From a gamma proteobacterium endosymbiont of Lamellibrachia anaximandri (GTDB taxonomy: Bacteria; Pseudomonadota; Gammaproteobacteria; Chromatiales; Chromatiaceae): a DNA stretch of 48,421 nt. Position numbers and translations under genes: made by a program. The stretch covers positions 1 to 48,421 of the forward strand of contig JAESPE010000013.1 in NCBI GenBank assembly GCA_016756835.1, given 5' to 3'. The notes beneath the pieces were generated by a model, which was not told where the DNA came from, made no database searches, and worked only from the letters and a program-made list of their open reading frames with translations. Positions 17,091-26,260 of this stretch are shown in pieces. Every line of letters begins with the position of its first letter. Within the stretch, counting starts at the first letter, position 1.

Positions 17091-18014
17091 ATGAGTGGAA
17101 TTGTGTTGAATTCTGTGAAACAGACAGAAAAAAAACGGGCTGCGGCCGATGGTAGTGATGTGCTGCCTGAAAATGGCAAGTTCTCAGGTTTTGGGAGCTG
17201 GCTGCTTACGCTATTCGTTACGTTAGTGCTCTATTCTGGCTGGATCAACCGCGATGAGCTGATTCTGACACCTGAAGAGGGTTTGGGGTATGCGCTCGGT
17301 ATCGTCGGCGGAAGCATGATGCTGCTGCTGCTCTATTCGTTGCGTAAACGGGTTGGGTGGATGAAGCGGTTGCTCACCGTGAAATTCTGGTTTCGTTTCC
17401 ATATGTTAATGGGTGTGCTTGGCCCGACTCTGGTGATGCTTCACAGCAATTTTCACCTCGGTTCGCTCAACGGTCGGGTGGCCTTGTTCAGCATGATTAC
17501 CGTGGCGATCAGCGGCCTGGCGGGCCGTTTTGTCTATTCCAGGATCCACTATGGTCTCCATGGCGGCAAAATCAAATTCGACAGACTGAAGTCGGATTCC
17601 GAGTTGTTGACCCGCAAGCTTGGCCGGTTGTTCGAACTGGCACCAGGGACCAAAGAGCGCCTGGCTCGGTTCGAAGGGCGGGTTGTCAACGTGCAGGAAA
17701 GCCTGTTCAAGAGCTTCTTCAACTGGCTGCGCATCCGTATCGAAGCCCCTTTACTCTACAAGCACATCCAAAGGGAGTTTAACCGACAGCTGAAGCAGTC
17801 TGCCAGGGAGTTGGGTTGGAAGCCGCAGCGAACCCGCAGCTATAGAAAAACAGTACGGTTGCTCATCAGTACGCACAAGCGAGCCTCAGTTAGGATTCTC
17901 GAACTGCATTTTTACGAGCGTCTCTTTTCCCTGTGGCATGTCCTGCATCTGCCGCTGTTTTTCATGATGTTGGTGACTGGGTTCATTCATATCTATGCAG
18001 TCCACACCTACTGA
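17091..18014 (+). CDS. Inner-membrane b-type-cytochrome-like protein
   Basis: The 307-residue protein has about five membrane helices (about 36-52, 66-83, 103-120, 130-147 and 283-302). Histidines are placed inside or at the ends of helices as in heme-b proteins: His104, His118 and His122 in FRFHMLMGVLGPTLVMLH, and His283, His286, His300 and His305 in the last helix. A basic, probably cytoplasmic, domain (about 155-275) lies between helices 4 and 5. It resembles ferric-reductase or b561-like membrane anchors in layout, but I cannot name the family. The 21-heme cytochrome gene follows at once, so this is the natural entry point for electrons from quinol or from the FAD/Fe-S oxidoreductase at 13590. 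That role is inference. Confidence 0.75.
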   Translation: MSGIVLNSVKQTEKKRAAADGSDVLPENGKFSGFGSWLLTLFVTLVLYSGWINRDELILTPEEGLGYALGIVGGSMMLLLLYSLRKRVGWMKRLLTVKFWFRFHMLMGVLGPTLVMLHSNFHLGSLNGRVALFSMITVAISGLAGRFVYSRIHYGLHGGKIKFDRLKSDSELLTRKLGRLFELAPGTKERLARFEGRVVNVQESLFKSFFNWLRIRIEAPLLYKHIQREFNRQLKQSARELGWKPQRTRSYRKTVRLLISTHKRASVRILELHFYERLFSLWHVLHLPLFFMMLVTGFIHIYAVHTY

Positions 18015-18046
18015 GAGAGAGCCTTGACCGGTTCAGTGACATCGTT

Positions 18047-19615
18047 TTGCGGCTCCCACATACCTTTATTTTGCTGATGTTTGCTTTCGTGCCAAATACA
18101 GCCGTTCAGGCCTTTGGGGTTTTCGATCGTCTGTTGATGCCAGGTGACGTGATCGAGGGACATGCGGCGTTCGAGGATGAGTGCGAAAAATGCCACGAAA
18201 AGCTTGAACAGAAAAGACAGAGTCAGCTCTGCCTTGGCTGTCATGACCACGCAAATATCGCCAGTGATATTAAGCTGAAGGAGGGTTACCACGGTCGCAA
18301 GGCGCAACCCGACAAGGTCGCCTGCAAACACTGTCATACTGACCATAAGGGGCGCGACGCACGGGTGGTACTGTTCGACGAGGGCTCCTTTCTACACGAA
18401 GCGGCGGATTTCAAACTGAAAGGGCTGCACAAACAGGTTCCCTGCAATTCCTGTCATGAACAGGGCAAAAAGTATTTTGTAGAGTTTTCCTTATGTGTCG
18501 ACTGCCACAAGGAGGCCGATCCTCATCGCGGCGGTCTGGGTGAGAAGTGCGATAAATGTCATGTGGAGCGTGGTTGGAAGCATTTCGATTTCGACCACAA
18601 CAAAGACACCGAATACAAGCTAGAAGGCAAGCACCAGGATCTCAAGTGCAAGCTCTGCCACCCCAGTGAGCGTTACAAGAAGACGCCTAAGGAGTGTCAT
18701 CTTTGTCATCAGATCAATGACATCCATGGCGGGCAGTTTGGTGAAAAGTGCAAGGAGTGCCACACCACCGAGAAGTGGAACGAAGTCAGGTTCGATCACG
18801 ACCGTGATACCAAATACAAGCTGCAATACCGGCATAGCAAGCTTGCTTGCAACAGTTGCCACAAAGAGCCTCTATACAAGAAAAAACTGGAAAAGGATTG
18901 TTACACCTGCCACCGCCTGGATGACGTGCATCGAGGTGTAAACGGCAAGGAGTGTCAAAACTGCCACTCCACCAAGGGGTGGGCTGAGATTGGTTTTGAT
19001 CACGCAAAAGATACTAAATTCATCCTTGACGGCCGCCATACAAAATTGCCTTGCGAGGCCTGTCATACCGCTGCGCAGAAAGAGAAACAGGCGCTGGAAA
19101 GCACCTGCATTGCCTGTCATGCCGATGATGACGTGCATAAGGAGCAACAGGGCAAGGCGTGTGTCCGGTGTCACAACACTGATGGCTGGGACGCTAAAGT
19201 TTTTTTTGACCACGATCTGACCCGTTTCCCCTTAATCGGCCAGCACAATGCGCTGGCCTGTGAAGAGTGCCATCTCTCCAGCGAATACAAGGATGAGAAG
19301 ACCGAGTGCGTCGCCTGCCACTCTGGTGATGACTCGCACGATGGCCGTTTGTCTGAGCAGTGTGAAACATGCCATTCACCAAACGGATGGACGATATGGA
19401 TGTTCGACCACAATGCTCAAACCGAATTTAAGCTCGAAGGCAGCCACGAAGGGCTGAACTGTCATGCCTGTCACCGGGAAAAAATCTCGGATAAAAAGTT
19501 GGGCCAGGATTGTTACACCTGTCATCGGCAGCAAGATAAACACCGCGGAGCCTACGGCAGAAAATGCAAACGCTGCCATAACAGCAACTCCTTCAGTGAA
19601 GTGAAAATGAAATGA
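18047..19615 (+). CDS. Periplasmic 21-heme cytochrome c
   Basis: I count 21 CxxCH motifs in about 520 residues. They fall in pairs separated by segments such as FDHNKDTEYKLEGKHQDLKC, which supply extra His residues for bis-His ligation. The repeat resembles cytochrome c3/c7-type doubled CxxCH domains. The start is uncertain. The frame is open from a GTG at 17933, inside the previous gene. TTG 18047 gives a good signal peptide (RLPHTFILLMFAFVPNTAVQA), and ATG 18077 would cut into it. Lysine-rich linkers suggest a basic, soluble periplasmic protein. The gene overlaps the next one (ATGA), so the two are co-translated. The expected role is to carry electrons across the periplasm from the membrane protein at 17091 to the 48-heme protein. 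Confidence 0.88.
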   Translation: MRLPHTFILLMFAFVPNTAVQAFGVFDRLLMPGDVIEGHAAFEDECEKCHEKLEQKRQSQLCLGCHDHANIASDIKLKEGYHGRKAQPDKVACKHCHTDHKGRDARVVLFDEGSFLHEAADFKLKGLHKQVPCNSCHEQGKKYFVEFSLCVDCHKEADPHRGGLGEKCDKCHVERGWKHFDFDHNKDTEYKLEGKHQDLKCKLCHPSERYKKTPKECHLCHQINDIHGGQFGEKCKECHTTEKWNEVRFDHDRDTKYKLQYRHSKLACNSCHKEPLYKKKLEKDCYTCHRLDDVHRGVNGKECQNCHSTKGWAEIGFDHAKDTKFILDGRHTKLPCEACHTAAQKEKQALESTCIACHADDDVHKEQQGKACVRCHNTDGWDAKVFFDHDLTRFPLIGQHNALACEECHLSSEYKDEKTECVACHSGDDSHDGRLSEQCETCHSPNGWTIWMFDHNAQTEFKLEGSHEGLNCHACHREKISDKKLGQDCYTCHRQQDKHRGAYGRKCKRCHNSNSFSEVKMK

Positions 19616-22600
19616 TTATTGCGATAAACGCAAATGGTGGGACTAGACTAATGGCAAAGGTAAAATTGATGAGAAGCAGATCGATCGGCAGAATGGTGAC
19701 GATGCTGCTCCTTACCCTCTCTCTGACGGGGTTCCAGGCTGTTTGGAACAGTGCGTCTGCTGCTGAGTCCTTCGATCATTTCATGACCGGTTTTCCCCTG
19801 ACTGGCGGTCACAAGCGGGTCGAGTGCGAGCAGTGCCACACCAACGCCATCTTCAAAGGGACGCCCACACGTTGTGCGAGTTGCCATAATGGTGCTCGGG
19901 CGGAAGGCAAGGGGTCGAACCATATCAAGAGCGAAGATACCTGCGATAACTGCCATACTTCGTCAACCTGGCGGGTGGCCCGTTTCGATCACGGTAGTGT
20001 CACGGACGCATGTGAACGTTGCCACGACGGGGGCAAGGCTGCGGGCAAGACGGTTGCCCACATAAGTACCACCAACAACTGTCAGTTCTGTCACTCATCC
20101 TTCAGTTGGCGCAAGGTTCGAAGGGTCGACCATGTGGCAGTTCTTGGTGCCTGTAGCAGCTGCCATAACGGAAGTAGCGCACTGGGCAAGGGCGGCGACC
20201 ACCCGCAGACCACTGCACAGTGCGACACCTGCCACTCCACCGGTCGGTGGGGGATCGCCAAGCTCGATCACACCCAACTTGACACCGCTTCCTGTACACG
20301 TTGCCACAATGGTGCCAAGGCCACCGGCAAACCGAGCAGACACATCAGGACTACCGAACAGTGCGATACCTGCCACACGACCCAGACTTGGCGTGGCGGT
20401 GTCTTCGATCATGCCAATGTTGCCGGGACCTGTTCATCCTGTCACAACAGCGTCAATGCATCAGGCAAGAGCGGCAACCACATCAAGACCACTGCCCAGT
20501 GCGATACTTGTCACACAACCCAGACATGGCTTGGCGGCAGTTTTGACCATGCTGATGCAGCGGGTAGCTGTAGCTCCTGCCACAATGGGGCGAATGCCAC
20601 CGGCAAGCACTCCACGCATATAGTAACGGCAGAACAGTGCGATACCTGTCACACGATTCAGACCTGGCGTGGCGGCAGATTCGATCACGCCAGTGCAACA
20701 GGTAGCTGCAGCTCCTGCCACAATGGGGCGAACGCCGCCGGCAAGCACTCCATACATATAGCAACGGTGGAACAGTGCGATACCTGCCACACCACGCAAA
20801 CCTGGCGTACCGGTACCTTTGATCATGCAAATGTCACCGGTACCTGCAGCTCCTGCCATAACGGCAGCAGCGCCACCGGCAAGCACGGCTCCCATGTGAC
20901 CACAGCTTCCCAGTGCGACACCTGCCATATATCGACAAAGGCCTGGACCTCGATCAACTTCAAGCACGAAAATGCCGCCGGCAGGTGCTCCAGCTGTCAT
21001 AACGGTATTACTTCAGCCGGTAAGAGTGCCGGCCATGTGAATACTGCTGCCCAGTGTGATGTTTGTCATACCTCGGAGGCGAACTGGAAGAGCGTACGCT
21101 TCGATCATGGGAGCGTGAGCGGCACCTGCTCCAGCTGTCACAACGGCACCACTGCGACCGGCAAACACTCAGGCCATGTCCAGACCAGTGGCGAATGCAG
21201 TCGTTGTCATATCTCCAACTCGAATTGGACCAGCGTGCGTTTCGACCACGGTGCGGCAAGTGGCTCCTGCAACACCTGTCACAATGGGACGACGGCCACC
21301 GGTAAGAACGCCGGTCATGTGCAGACCACCGCCCAGTGCGATGCCTGCCACACTTCCCAGACCTCCTGGAGTGGTGTGCGCTTCGACCACAGCAACGTGA
21401 CCGGCAGTTGCGCATCATGCCACAACGGTTCCACCGCTACCGGCAAGCACAGCACTCACATCCAGACAACTGCTGCCTGCGATACCTGTCATACCACCAC
21501 TACAACCTGGCTGGTGGGCACCTTCCGCCATGATGGCGTAGCAGGAACCTGTAGCAGCTGCCACAACGGCACATCGGCTACGGGTAAACACTCCAGCCAT
21601 GTCTTAACCACTGGCCAGTGCGATAGTTGCCATATATCGACCAACGCCTGGAATACCGTGCGCTTCGATCACGGCCTGGTCTCCGGCAGCTGTGCGAGTT
21701 GTCATAATGGCACCACGGCTACCGGTAAACACAGTGGTCATGTGCAGACGACTGCCGGCTGTGAAACCTGCCACATCTCACAGACGGGCTGGACTGCCGT
21801 GCGTTTTGATCACGCCGGAGTCTCCGGCAGCTGCGCGACTTGCCACAATGGTACTACCGCAACCGGTAAACACAGTGGTCATGTGCAGACGACCGCAGGT
21901 TGCGAAACCTGCCACATCTCACAGACAGGTTGGACCGCAGTGCGTTTTGACCACGCCGGAGTCTCCGGCAGCTGCGCGACTTGCCATAACGGCACCACGG
22001 CCACCGGCAAACACAGTGGTCATGTGCAGACCACCGCCGGTTGTGAAACCTGCCATATCTCGCAGACAGGCTGGACCGCAGTGCGCTTTGATCACGCCGG
22101 AGTCAGCGGCAGTTGCGCGAGCTGCCACAACGGCACCACGGCGACCGGCAAGCACAGTGCTCATGTGCAGACCACCGCCGGTTGTGAAACCTGCCATATC
22201 TCGCAGACGGGTTGGAGCGCAGTGCGTTTTGACCACGCCGGAGTCTCCGGCAGCTGTGCGACTTGCCATAACGGCACTGCGGCGACCGGCAAGCACAGTG
22301 GTCATGTGCAGACCACTGCCGGTTGTGATACCTGCCATATCTCGCAGACGAGCTGGAGCGCGGTAAGGTTTGACCACGCCGGAGTCACCGGTAGCTGTGC
22401 GAGTTGCCACAACGGCACTACCGCCACCGGTAAGCACGGCACTCACATCCAGACCACTGCCGGTTGCGAAACCTGTCATATCTCGCAGACGAGCTGGACT
22501 GCAGTGCGCCTCGATCACTCCGGAGTCACCGGCAGCTGTGCGAGCTGTCACAACGGCACTACCTCCACCGGCAAGCACAGCAGCCATATCCAGACTACTG

Positions 22601-23241
22601 CCGGTTGCGATACCTGCCATATCTCGCAGACGAGCTGGACTGCGGTGCGTTTCGATCACGGAGGTGTTACGGGAACTTGCCAGAGCTGCCACAACGGCAC
22701 CACTGCCACCGGCAAGCACAGCAGTCACGTCCAGACCACGGCGGATTGCGATACCTGTCATCTGTCGCAAACCACCTGGACTTCGGTGCGCTTCGATCAC
22801 AGCACGGTGACCGGTAGCTGTTCCACCTGTCACAACGGCAATCAGGCGGAGGGCAAGCACGCCGGTCATTTCCAGACCACGCAGCAGTGCGATAGCTGTC
22901 ACCGTACCACCGGTTGGCTGCCGACCCTGGTCTATCGCCATAACTCGGGAAGTTATCCGGGTGATCACCGCGTTAACCTGGCCTGCACCACGTGCCATGC
23001 AAGTAACAGTCAGGTGGTGACCTGGCGTAACGCAGGTTATGCTCCCGACTGTGCGGGTTGCCACGCCGGGGATTATGAATCGGGTCCGCACAAGAAGCAC
23101 GAGAACCCCGACCGTACGTATACGGTTACCGAACTCCGCAATTGCAGCGGTCCATGTCATATCTATACTGACAGTTCAATGACGACGATAAAGAAGTACA
23201 GACAGCGTGAGCATAGTGTGAGCGACGGGGATTTCGATTAG
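19612..23241 (+). CDS. Giant 48-heme tandem-repeat cytochrome c
   Basis: The protein has about 1,200 residues with 47 CxxCH motifs and one CxxxCH (CSGPCH near the C-terminus). After a signal peptide (MLLLTLSLTGFQAVWNSASA, cleavage near ASA-AE) it is built almost wholly of a two-heme unit of 43-47 residues. Each unit reads roughly CxxCHNG-ATGKH-xxHvqTT-CDTCH-xxTxW-vrFDH, so it has two hemes and two extra His (HV and FDH) for bis-His coordination. The C-terminal 130 residues depart from the repeat. Translation may begin at 19612, overlapping the previous stop, or at ATG 19651, just before the basic n-region. The doubled-CxxCH layout is known from Geobacter-type conduit or nanowire cytochromes; the heme number here is extreme. 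The likely role is long-range periplasmic or extracellular electron transfer. Confidence 0.92.
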   Translation: MIIAINANGGTRLMAKVKLMRSRSIGRMVTMLLLTLSLTGFQAVWNSASAAESFDHFMTGFPLTGGHKRVECEQCHTNAIFKGTPTRCASCHNGARAEGKGSNHIKSEDTCDNCHTSSTWRVARFDHGSVTDACERCHDGGKAAGKTVAHISTTNNCQFCHSSFSWRKVRRVDHVAVLGACSSCHNGSSALGKGGDHPQTTAQCDTCHSTGRWGIAKLDHTQLDTASCTRCHNGAKATGKPSRHIRTTEQCDTCHTTQTWRGGVFDHANVAGTCSSCHNSVNASGKSGNHIKTTAQCDTCHTTQTWLGGSFDHADAAGSCSSCHNGANATGKHSTHIVTAEQCDTCHTIQTWRGGRFDHASATGSCSSCHNGANAAGKHSIHIATVEQCDTCHTTQTWRTGTFDHANVTGTCSSCHNGSSATGKHGSHVTTASQCDTCHISTKAWTSINFKHENAAGRCSSCHNGITSAGKSAGHVNTAAQCDVCHTSEANWKSVRFDHGSVSGTCSSCHNGTTATGKHSGHVQTSGECSRCHISNSNWTSVRFDHGAASGSCNTCHNGTTATGKNAGHVQTTAQCDACHTSQTSWSGVRFDHSNVTGSCASCHNGSTATGKHSTHIQTTAACDTCHTTTTTWLVGTFRHDGVAGTCSSCHNGTSATGKHSSHVLTTGQCDSCHISTNAWNTVRFDHGLVSGSCASCHNGTTATGKHSGHVQTTAGCETCHISQTGWTAVRFDHAGVSGSCATCHNGTTATGKHSGHVQTTAGCETCHISQTGWTAVRFDHAGVSGSCATCHNGTTATGKHSGHVQTTAGCETCHISQTGWTAVRFDHAGVSGSCASCHNGTTATGKHSAHVQTTAGCETCHISQTGWSAVRFDHAGVSGSCATCHNGTAATGKHSGHVQTTAGCDTCHISQTSWSAVRFDHAGVTGSCASCHNGTTATGKHGTHIQTTAGCETCHISQTSWTAVRLDHSGVTGSCASCHNGTTSTGKHSSHIQTTAGCDTCHISQTSWTAVRFDHGGVTGTCQSCHNGTTATGKHSSHVQTTADCDTCHLSQTTWTSVRFDHSTVTGSCSTCHNGNQAEGKHAGHFQTTQQCDSCHRTTGWLPTLVYRHNSGSYPGDHRVNLACTTCHASNSQVVTWRNAGYAPDCAGCHAGDYESGPHKKHENPDRTYTVTELRNCSGPCHIYTDSSMTTIKKYRQREHSVSDGDFD
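21700..22330 (+). repeat. Nearly identical 141-bp two-heme repeats
   Basis: Within the 48-heme gene, units starting at about 21739, 21880 and 22021 are spaced exactly 141 bp (47 codons) and differ mostly at silent positions. Their translation, CETCHISQTGWTAVRFDH onward, is unchanged across several copies. This implies recent tandem duplication and makes heme number likely to vary between strains. Confidence 0.85.
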
Positions 23242-23411
23242 CGATGAGTCTCGGGAGTGGTTACCAGGGAATGGTCCACGGTCCGTTGCGTTATATTCTA
23301 CAATTCAGTAACTGGCCGGGAGGCTGGTGAATCTTCGCCAAGTGATTCATCGCCTCCCGAGGTTTGTATTGGACCAACCTGTTTCCAAAACAATAATAGA
23401 CAAGGTATGTA

Positions 23412-25904
23412 ATGAAAAAAATAGCGGGAAAGTTCTGGGCAGCCACTCTGTTGATGCTGTTGTCGCTATCGATAACTACCGGAGCCATGGCCAAGTCGCG
23501 GGTGATGGATCGGATCGATGCAGGATTCGGGGAGGAGGAGAATCGGATCTCGATCTTCTTTAATGTCCCCGTACGTGTGGTCAGCGATCTGGTGAACAGT
23601 GCCAGAAACGAGATTGCGATTCGCGTGAAACCGGTTGTCACTCCGGGTACGGAAGAGGAATTTCTCACCGGTGACGAGATCCCACTGGAGCGGGTCGTCT
23701 TCACCGGACAGCTGATCGGCAACTCCACCATGTTGCTCTCATTCTCCACTTCGATTGGTGAGTATGAGATTACCCAGGGCAAAGGCTTTTTCTCGATTTC
23801 TGTGGTGCTGAAAAAGGAGAAAAAGGTTGAAAGCATAAAGCTTGAGGAGCCGAAGGGGGGGGCGCTGTTCGATGTGCCGCCCACGGAGATTCCGTCAGTT
23901 TCCGAACTTCCTGCCGTTGTAGTTCCGCCGGGGGAAAAGCCGCAATTCGTGGACGGAGATTTCGCCCTGAACCTGCATTCTCAGCAGCAACCGATCGATT
24001 TCAAAAAGGTTGCGCCGGTGCCTGTGCCAACGGGACGACGACTCTATACTACCCAGACGGAGGTCAACGACCAGCAGTGGTACCGGCTGCGTCTGGGTTT
24101 CTTCCGATCTGCTGCCGAGGCGGAACGGTTCAAAAAGGAGATCCGTCACTTCTATCCCAGTAGCTGGGTGGACCGGGTGTCGGCCGAAGAGAAGGCCCGT
24201 ATTCAGGGGGACACCGGTGCGCCACCCGAAGCGGGGGAGGCACCGTTGATGTTACCGAAACAGGAGGTGAAACCTGTTCCGGAACGGCTTGCCCGGATGA
24301 TGGAGAAGGCCAGGGAGATCATGACCGCTCAGGACTACCCCAAGGCTATCCGCATGCTGACGGCGATCCTGGAGGAACCGGACAATCTATTTGCCAAGGA
24401 GGCGCTCGAATTGCTTGGTCTGGCGCGGGAGCGCAATGGTCAGATTGCTCATGCCAAGGCAGAGTACCGCCGTTACCTGGAGCAGTATCCCGAGGGCCCT
24501 GACTCTGTGCGAGTGAATCAGCGTCTCGTCGGCCTGATTTCGGCGGCTGAGCAACCCAAGGAGAAGCTGCGCGAGCCCACCCGGGCAGTTGCCGCTGAGC
24601 GGGAAGCGGAGTGGGAGATTTTCGGCAGTTTTTTTCAGTCCTATCAGCGGGACGGCATCGAGAGTGACTTTGTTGACGATGACGAGAGTGTCACCCGTTC
24701 TCAGGTCAATAACAGCATCGATCTGAGTGTGCGTCGTTCCAGTGCCGACGTCGACATGCGGGTGCAGTTGAACGGCTCCTATGATGTCGATCTGTTGGGT
24801 AATGGGTCGGGCAACGAGGAAGCGCTGACCGATGCTTTTTTCGAGGTGGAACGACGCGCCGAGGGTGTGGTCGGGCGTTTCGGTCGCCAACGCTTCCGTT
24901 CGAGCGGTATCCTCAACCGGTTTGACGGGGGCGTCATCGGTTACCAGTTTTCCGAGGACATCAGGCTTAACGTCTATTCGGGTATCCCGGTAGAGAAGTC
25001 CAGCGATGTCTTTATCCGCGACGACAAGTGGTTCGTCGGCGGAAATGCAGAGCTGGCCTCACTCTTCTACGATATCGACTTCACACTGTTCGCCGTCGAG
25101 CAACGGGTCGATCACCTGGTGGACCGCAGGGCAGTGGGCGGTGAGGCACGCTATTTTGACGATCAACGTTCGTTCTTCGGCCTGGTGGATTACGATATCT
25201 TCCATAATCGGCTGTCGACCTTTCTGGCGCAGACCAACTGGACGCTGAACAGTGATACCCAGCTCTACTTCAATTATGACTATCGCACCAGTCCGATTCT
25301 GACCACTTTCAATGCCCTGCAGGGGCAGACCCTGGAGACCATCGAAGAACTCGGTCAAACCTTTACCGATGACGAGATCTACGCTCTGGCCGAGGACCGC
25401 TCTGCCCGAAGCCATGTAGTTTCTCTGGGTGGTACGCGCTCGCTGGCGGAAGATTTTCAGCTCAGTGGTGATCTCACCATCTCCAATGTGGGTGATACAC
25501 CGGCATCAGGGGGTGTGGAAGCGACGCCTTCGACCGGGAATGAGTTTTTCTATACCCTGCAGGTGCTCAAGAATAATCTGCTGAAGGAGGGGGATATCGG
25601 CATCCTCAGTCTGCGCTATTCAGATGCCAGTACCTCCGACACCTATTCCATCAGCGCCAACAGCCGTTACCCGATTACCAATCTCTGGAGAATCAACCCG
25701 CGGCTCAATCTCTCCTACCGCGACAATAACGATGGTGGAACCCGTATCACCGCCGGCGGGACCCTGCAGGCGGACTACCGCTTCAGAAGCGATCTGGTGT
25801 TCGAGGTGGAGGGTGGTGGCAACTGGCATAAAGAGGAGACCTTGCTGTCCACCGATTCCTTTCTCGATTACTTTTTCTCCGCTGGATATCGCTGGAGTTT
25901 CTAA
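23412..25904 (+). CDS. Outer-membrane beta-barrel protein with SPOR-like and TPR domains
   Basis: A signal peptide (residues 1-27, ending AMA-KS) is followed by a beta-rich AMIN-like segment (about 30-135), a Pro-rich linker, a SPOR-like segment (about 220-255, WYRLRLGFFRSAAEAERFKK), TPR-like helices (about 295-375) and a roughly 415-residue region of alternating amphipathic strands ending in RWSF. The terminal Phe is the usual beta-barrel assembly signal. No cysteine was seen, so the CxxC of MtrB-type barrels is absent. Lying 170 bp after the 48-heme gene on the same strand, it is the best candidate for the outer-membrane sheath or porin of a porin-cytochrome conduit. A polysaccharide-export or other outer-membrane role is an alternative. 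Confidence 0.75.
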   Translation: MKKIAGKFWAATLLMLLSLSITTGAMAKSRVMDRIDAGFGEEENRISIFFNVPVRVVSDLVNSARNEIAIRVKPVVTPGTEEEFLTGDEIPLERVVFTGQLIGNSTMLLSFSTSIGEYEITQGKGFFSISVVLKKEKKVESIKLEEPKGGALFDVPPTEIPSVSELPAVVVPPGEKPQFVDGDFALNLHSQQQPIDFKKVAPVPVPTGRRLYTTQTEVNDQQWYRLRLGFFRSAAEAERFKKEIRHFYPSSWVDRVSAEEKARIQGDTGAPPEAGEAPLMLPKQEVKPVPERLARMMEKAREIMTAQDYPKAIRMLTAILEEPDNLFAKEALELLGLARERNGQIAHAKAEYRRYLEQYPEGPDSVRVNQRLVGLISAAEQPKEKLREPTRAVAAEREAEWEIFGSFFQSYQRDGIESDFVDDDESVTRSQVNNSIDLSVRRSSADVDMRVQLNGSYDVDLLGNGSGNEEALTDAFFEVERRAEGVVGRFGRQRFRSSGILNRFDGGVIGYQFSEDIRLNVYSGIPVEKSSDVFIRDDKWFVGGNAELASLFYDIDFTLFAVEQRVDHLVDRRAVGGEARYFDDQRSFFGLVDYDIFHNRLSTFLAQTNWTLNSDTQLYFNYDYRTSPILTTFNALQGQTLETIEELGQTFTDDEIYALAEDRSARSHVVSLGGTRSLAEDFQLSGDLTISNVGDTPASGGVEATPSTGNEFFYTLQVLKNNLLKEGDIGILSLRYSDASTSDTYSISANSRYPITNLWRINPRLNLSYRDNNDGGTRITAGGTLQADYRFRSDLVFEVEGGGNWHKEETLLSTDSFLDYFFSAGYRWSF

Positions 25905-25940
25905 CAGCGATAAGTCGTATTTATCTGGAAACCAATTGCT

Positions 25941-26029
25941 GTAGCCCGGATGGAGCTTGCGTAATCCGGGAACAGTCTATGAATCAGCCACTTATCTTCC
26001 TGGATTCCGCTGCGCTTCATCCAGGCTAC
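25941..26029. repeat. Palindromic repeat of the GTAGCCCGGATG type
   Basis: The left arm GTAGCCCGGATGGAGCTTGC (25941-25970) is mirrored by the right arm CCGCTGCGCTTCATCCAGGC (26000-26029). This GTAGCCCGGAT/ATCCGGGCTAC motif is a common interspersed repeat in gammaproteobacteria. Its place between convergent genes fits a REP role. Confidence 0.75.
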
Positions 26030-26105
26030 AAATATTCACTTGTTTCCGGACGGACACTATAAGTAACTGTTCAGCTACCCCACGAAAGTACGGAAAACCT
26101 GGAAT

Positions 26106-26227
26106 TGTAGAATGTGCTGAGCGTAGCGATGCGCATCTGTCGCGATTGATGCGGTTCGTTTCACTCGGCAACTGCTCCATGCGTTGCTCTACCTCCTGTA
26201 TCCATGCAGTCGTCACCACATCCTACA
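26106..26227. repeat. 122-bp inverted-repeat element, possibly MITE-like
   Basis: TGTAGAATGTGCTGAGCG at 26106-26123 is the near-perfect inverse of CGTCACCACATCCTACA at 26211-26227. The interior also has GATGCG/CGCATC-type repeats. No transposase is encoded, so this is a non-autonomous palindromic element of a second type beside the one at 25941. Confidence 0.6.
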
Positions 26228-26260
26228 CGTTAATACCCCGTCTGCTTGCAACAGGGTGGT

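Larger units (their letters stand above)
25905..26260. other. Convergent intergenic region with two palindromic elements
   Basis: This gap separates the beta-barrel gene from the oppositely oriented cusA gene. It is filled by two inverted-repeat elements, listed separately at 25941-26029 and 26106-26227, and has no credible coding frame. Confidence 0.6.

Noticed and set aside
21919-23160. 413-codon antisense frame inside the 48-heme gene
   Set aside because: It is produced by the repeated codon pattern of the sense gene; composition is low-complexity and no family is recognisable.
19651-23241. CRISPR-like reading of the regularly spaced DNA repeats
   Set aside because: The repeats are in-frame coding units of a multiheme protein, vary at silent positions and have no spacers or cas genes.
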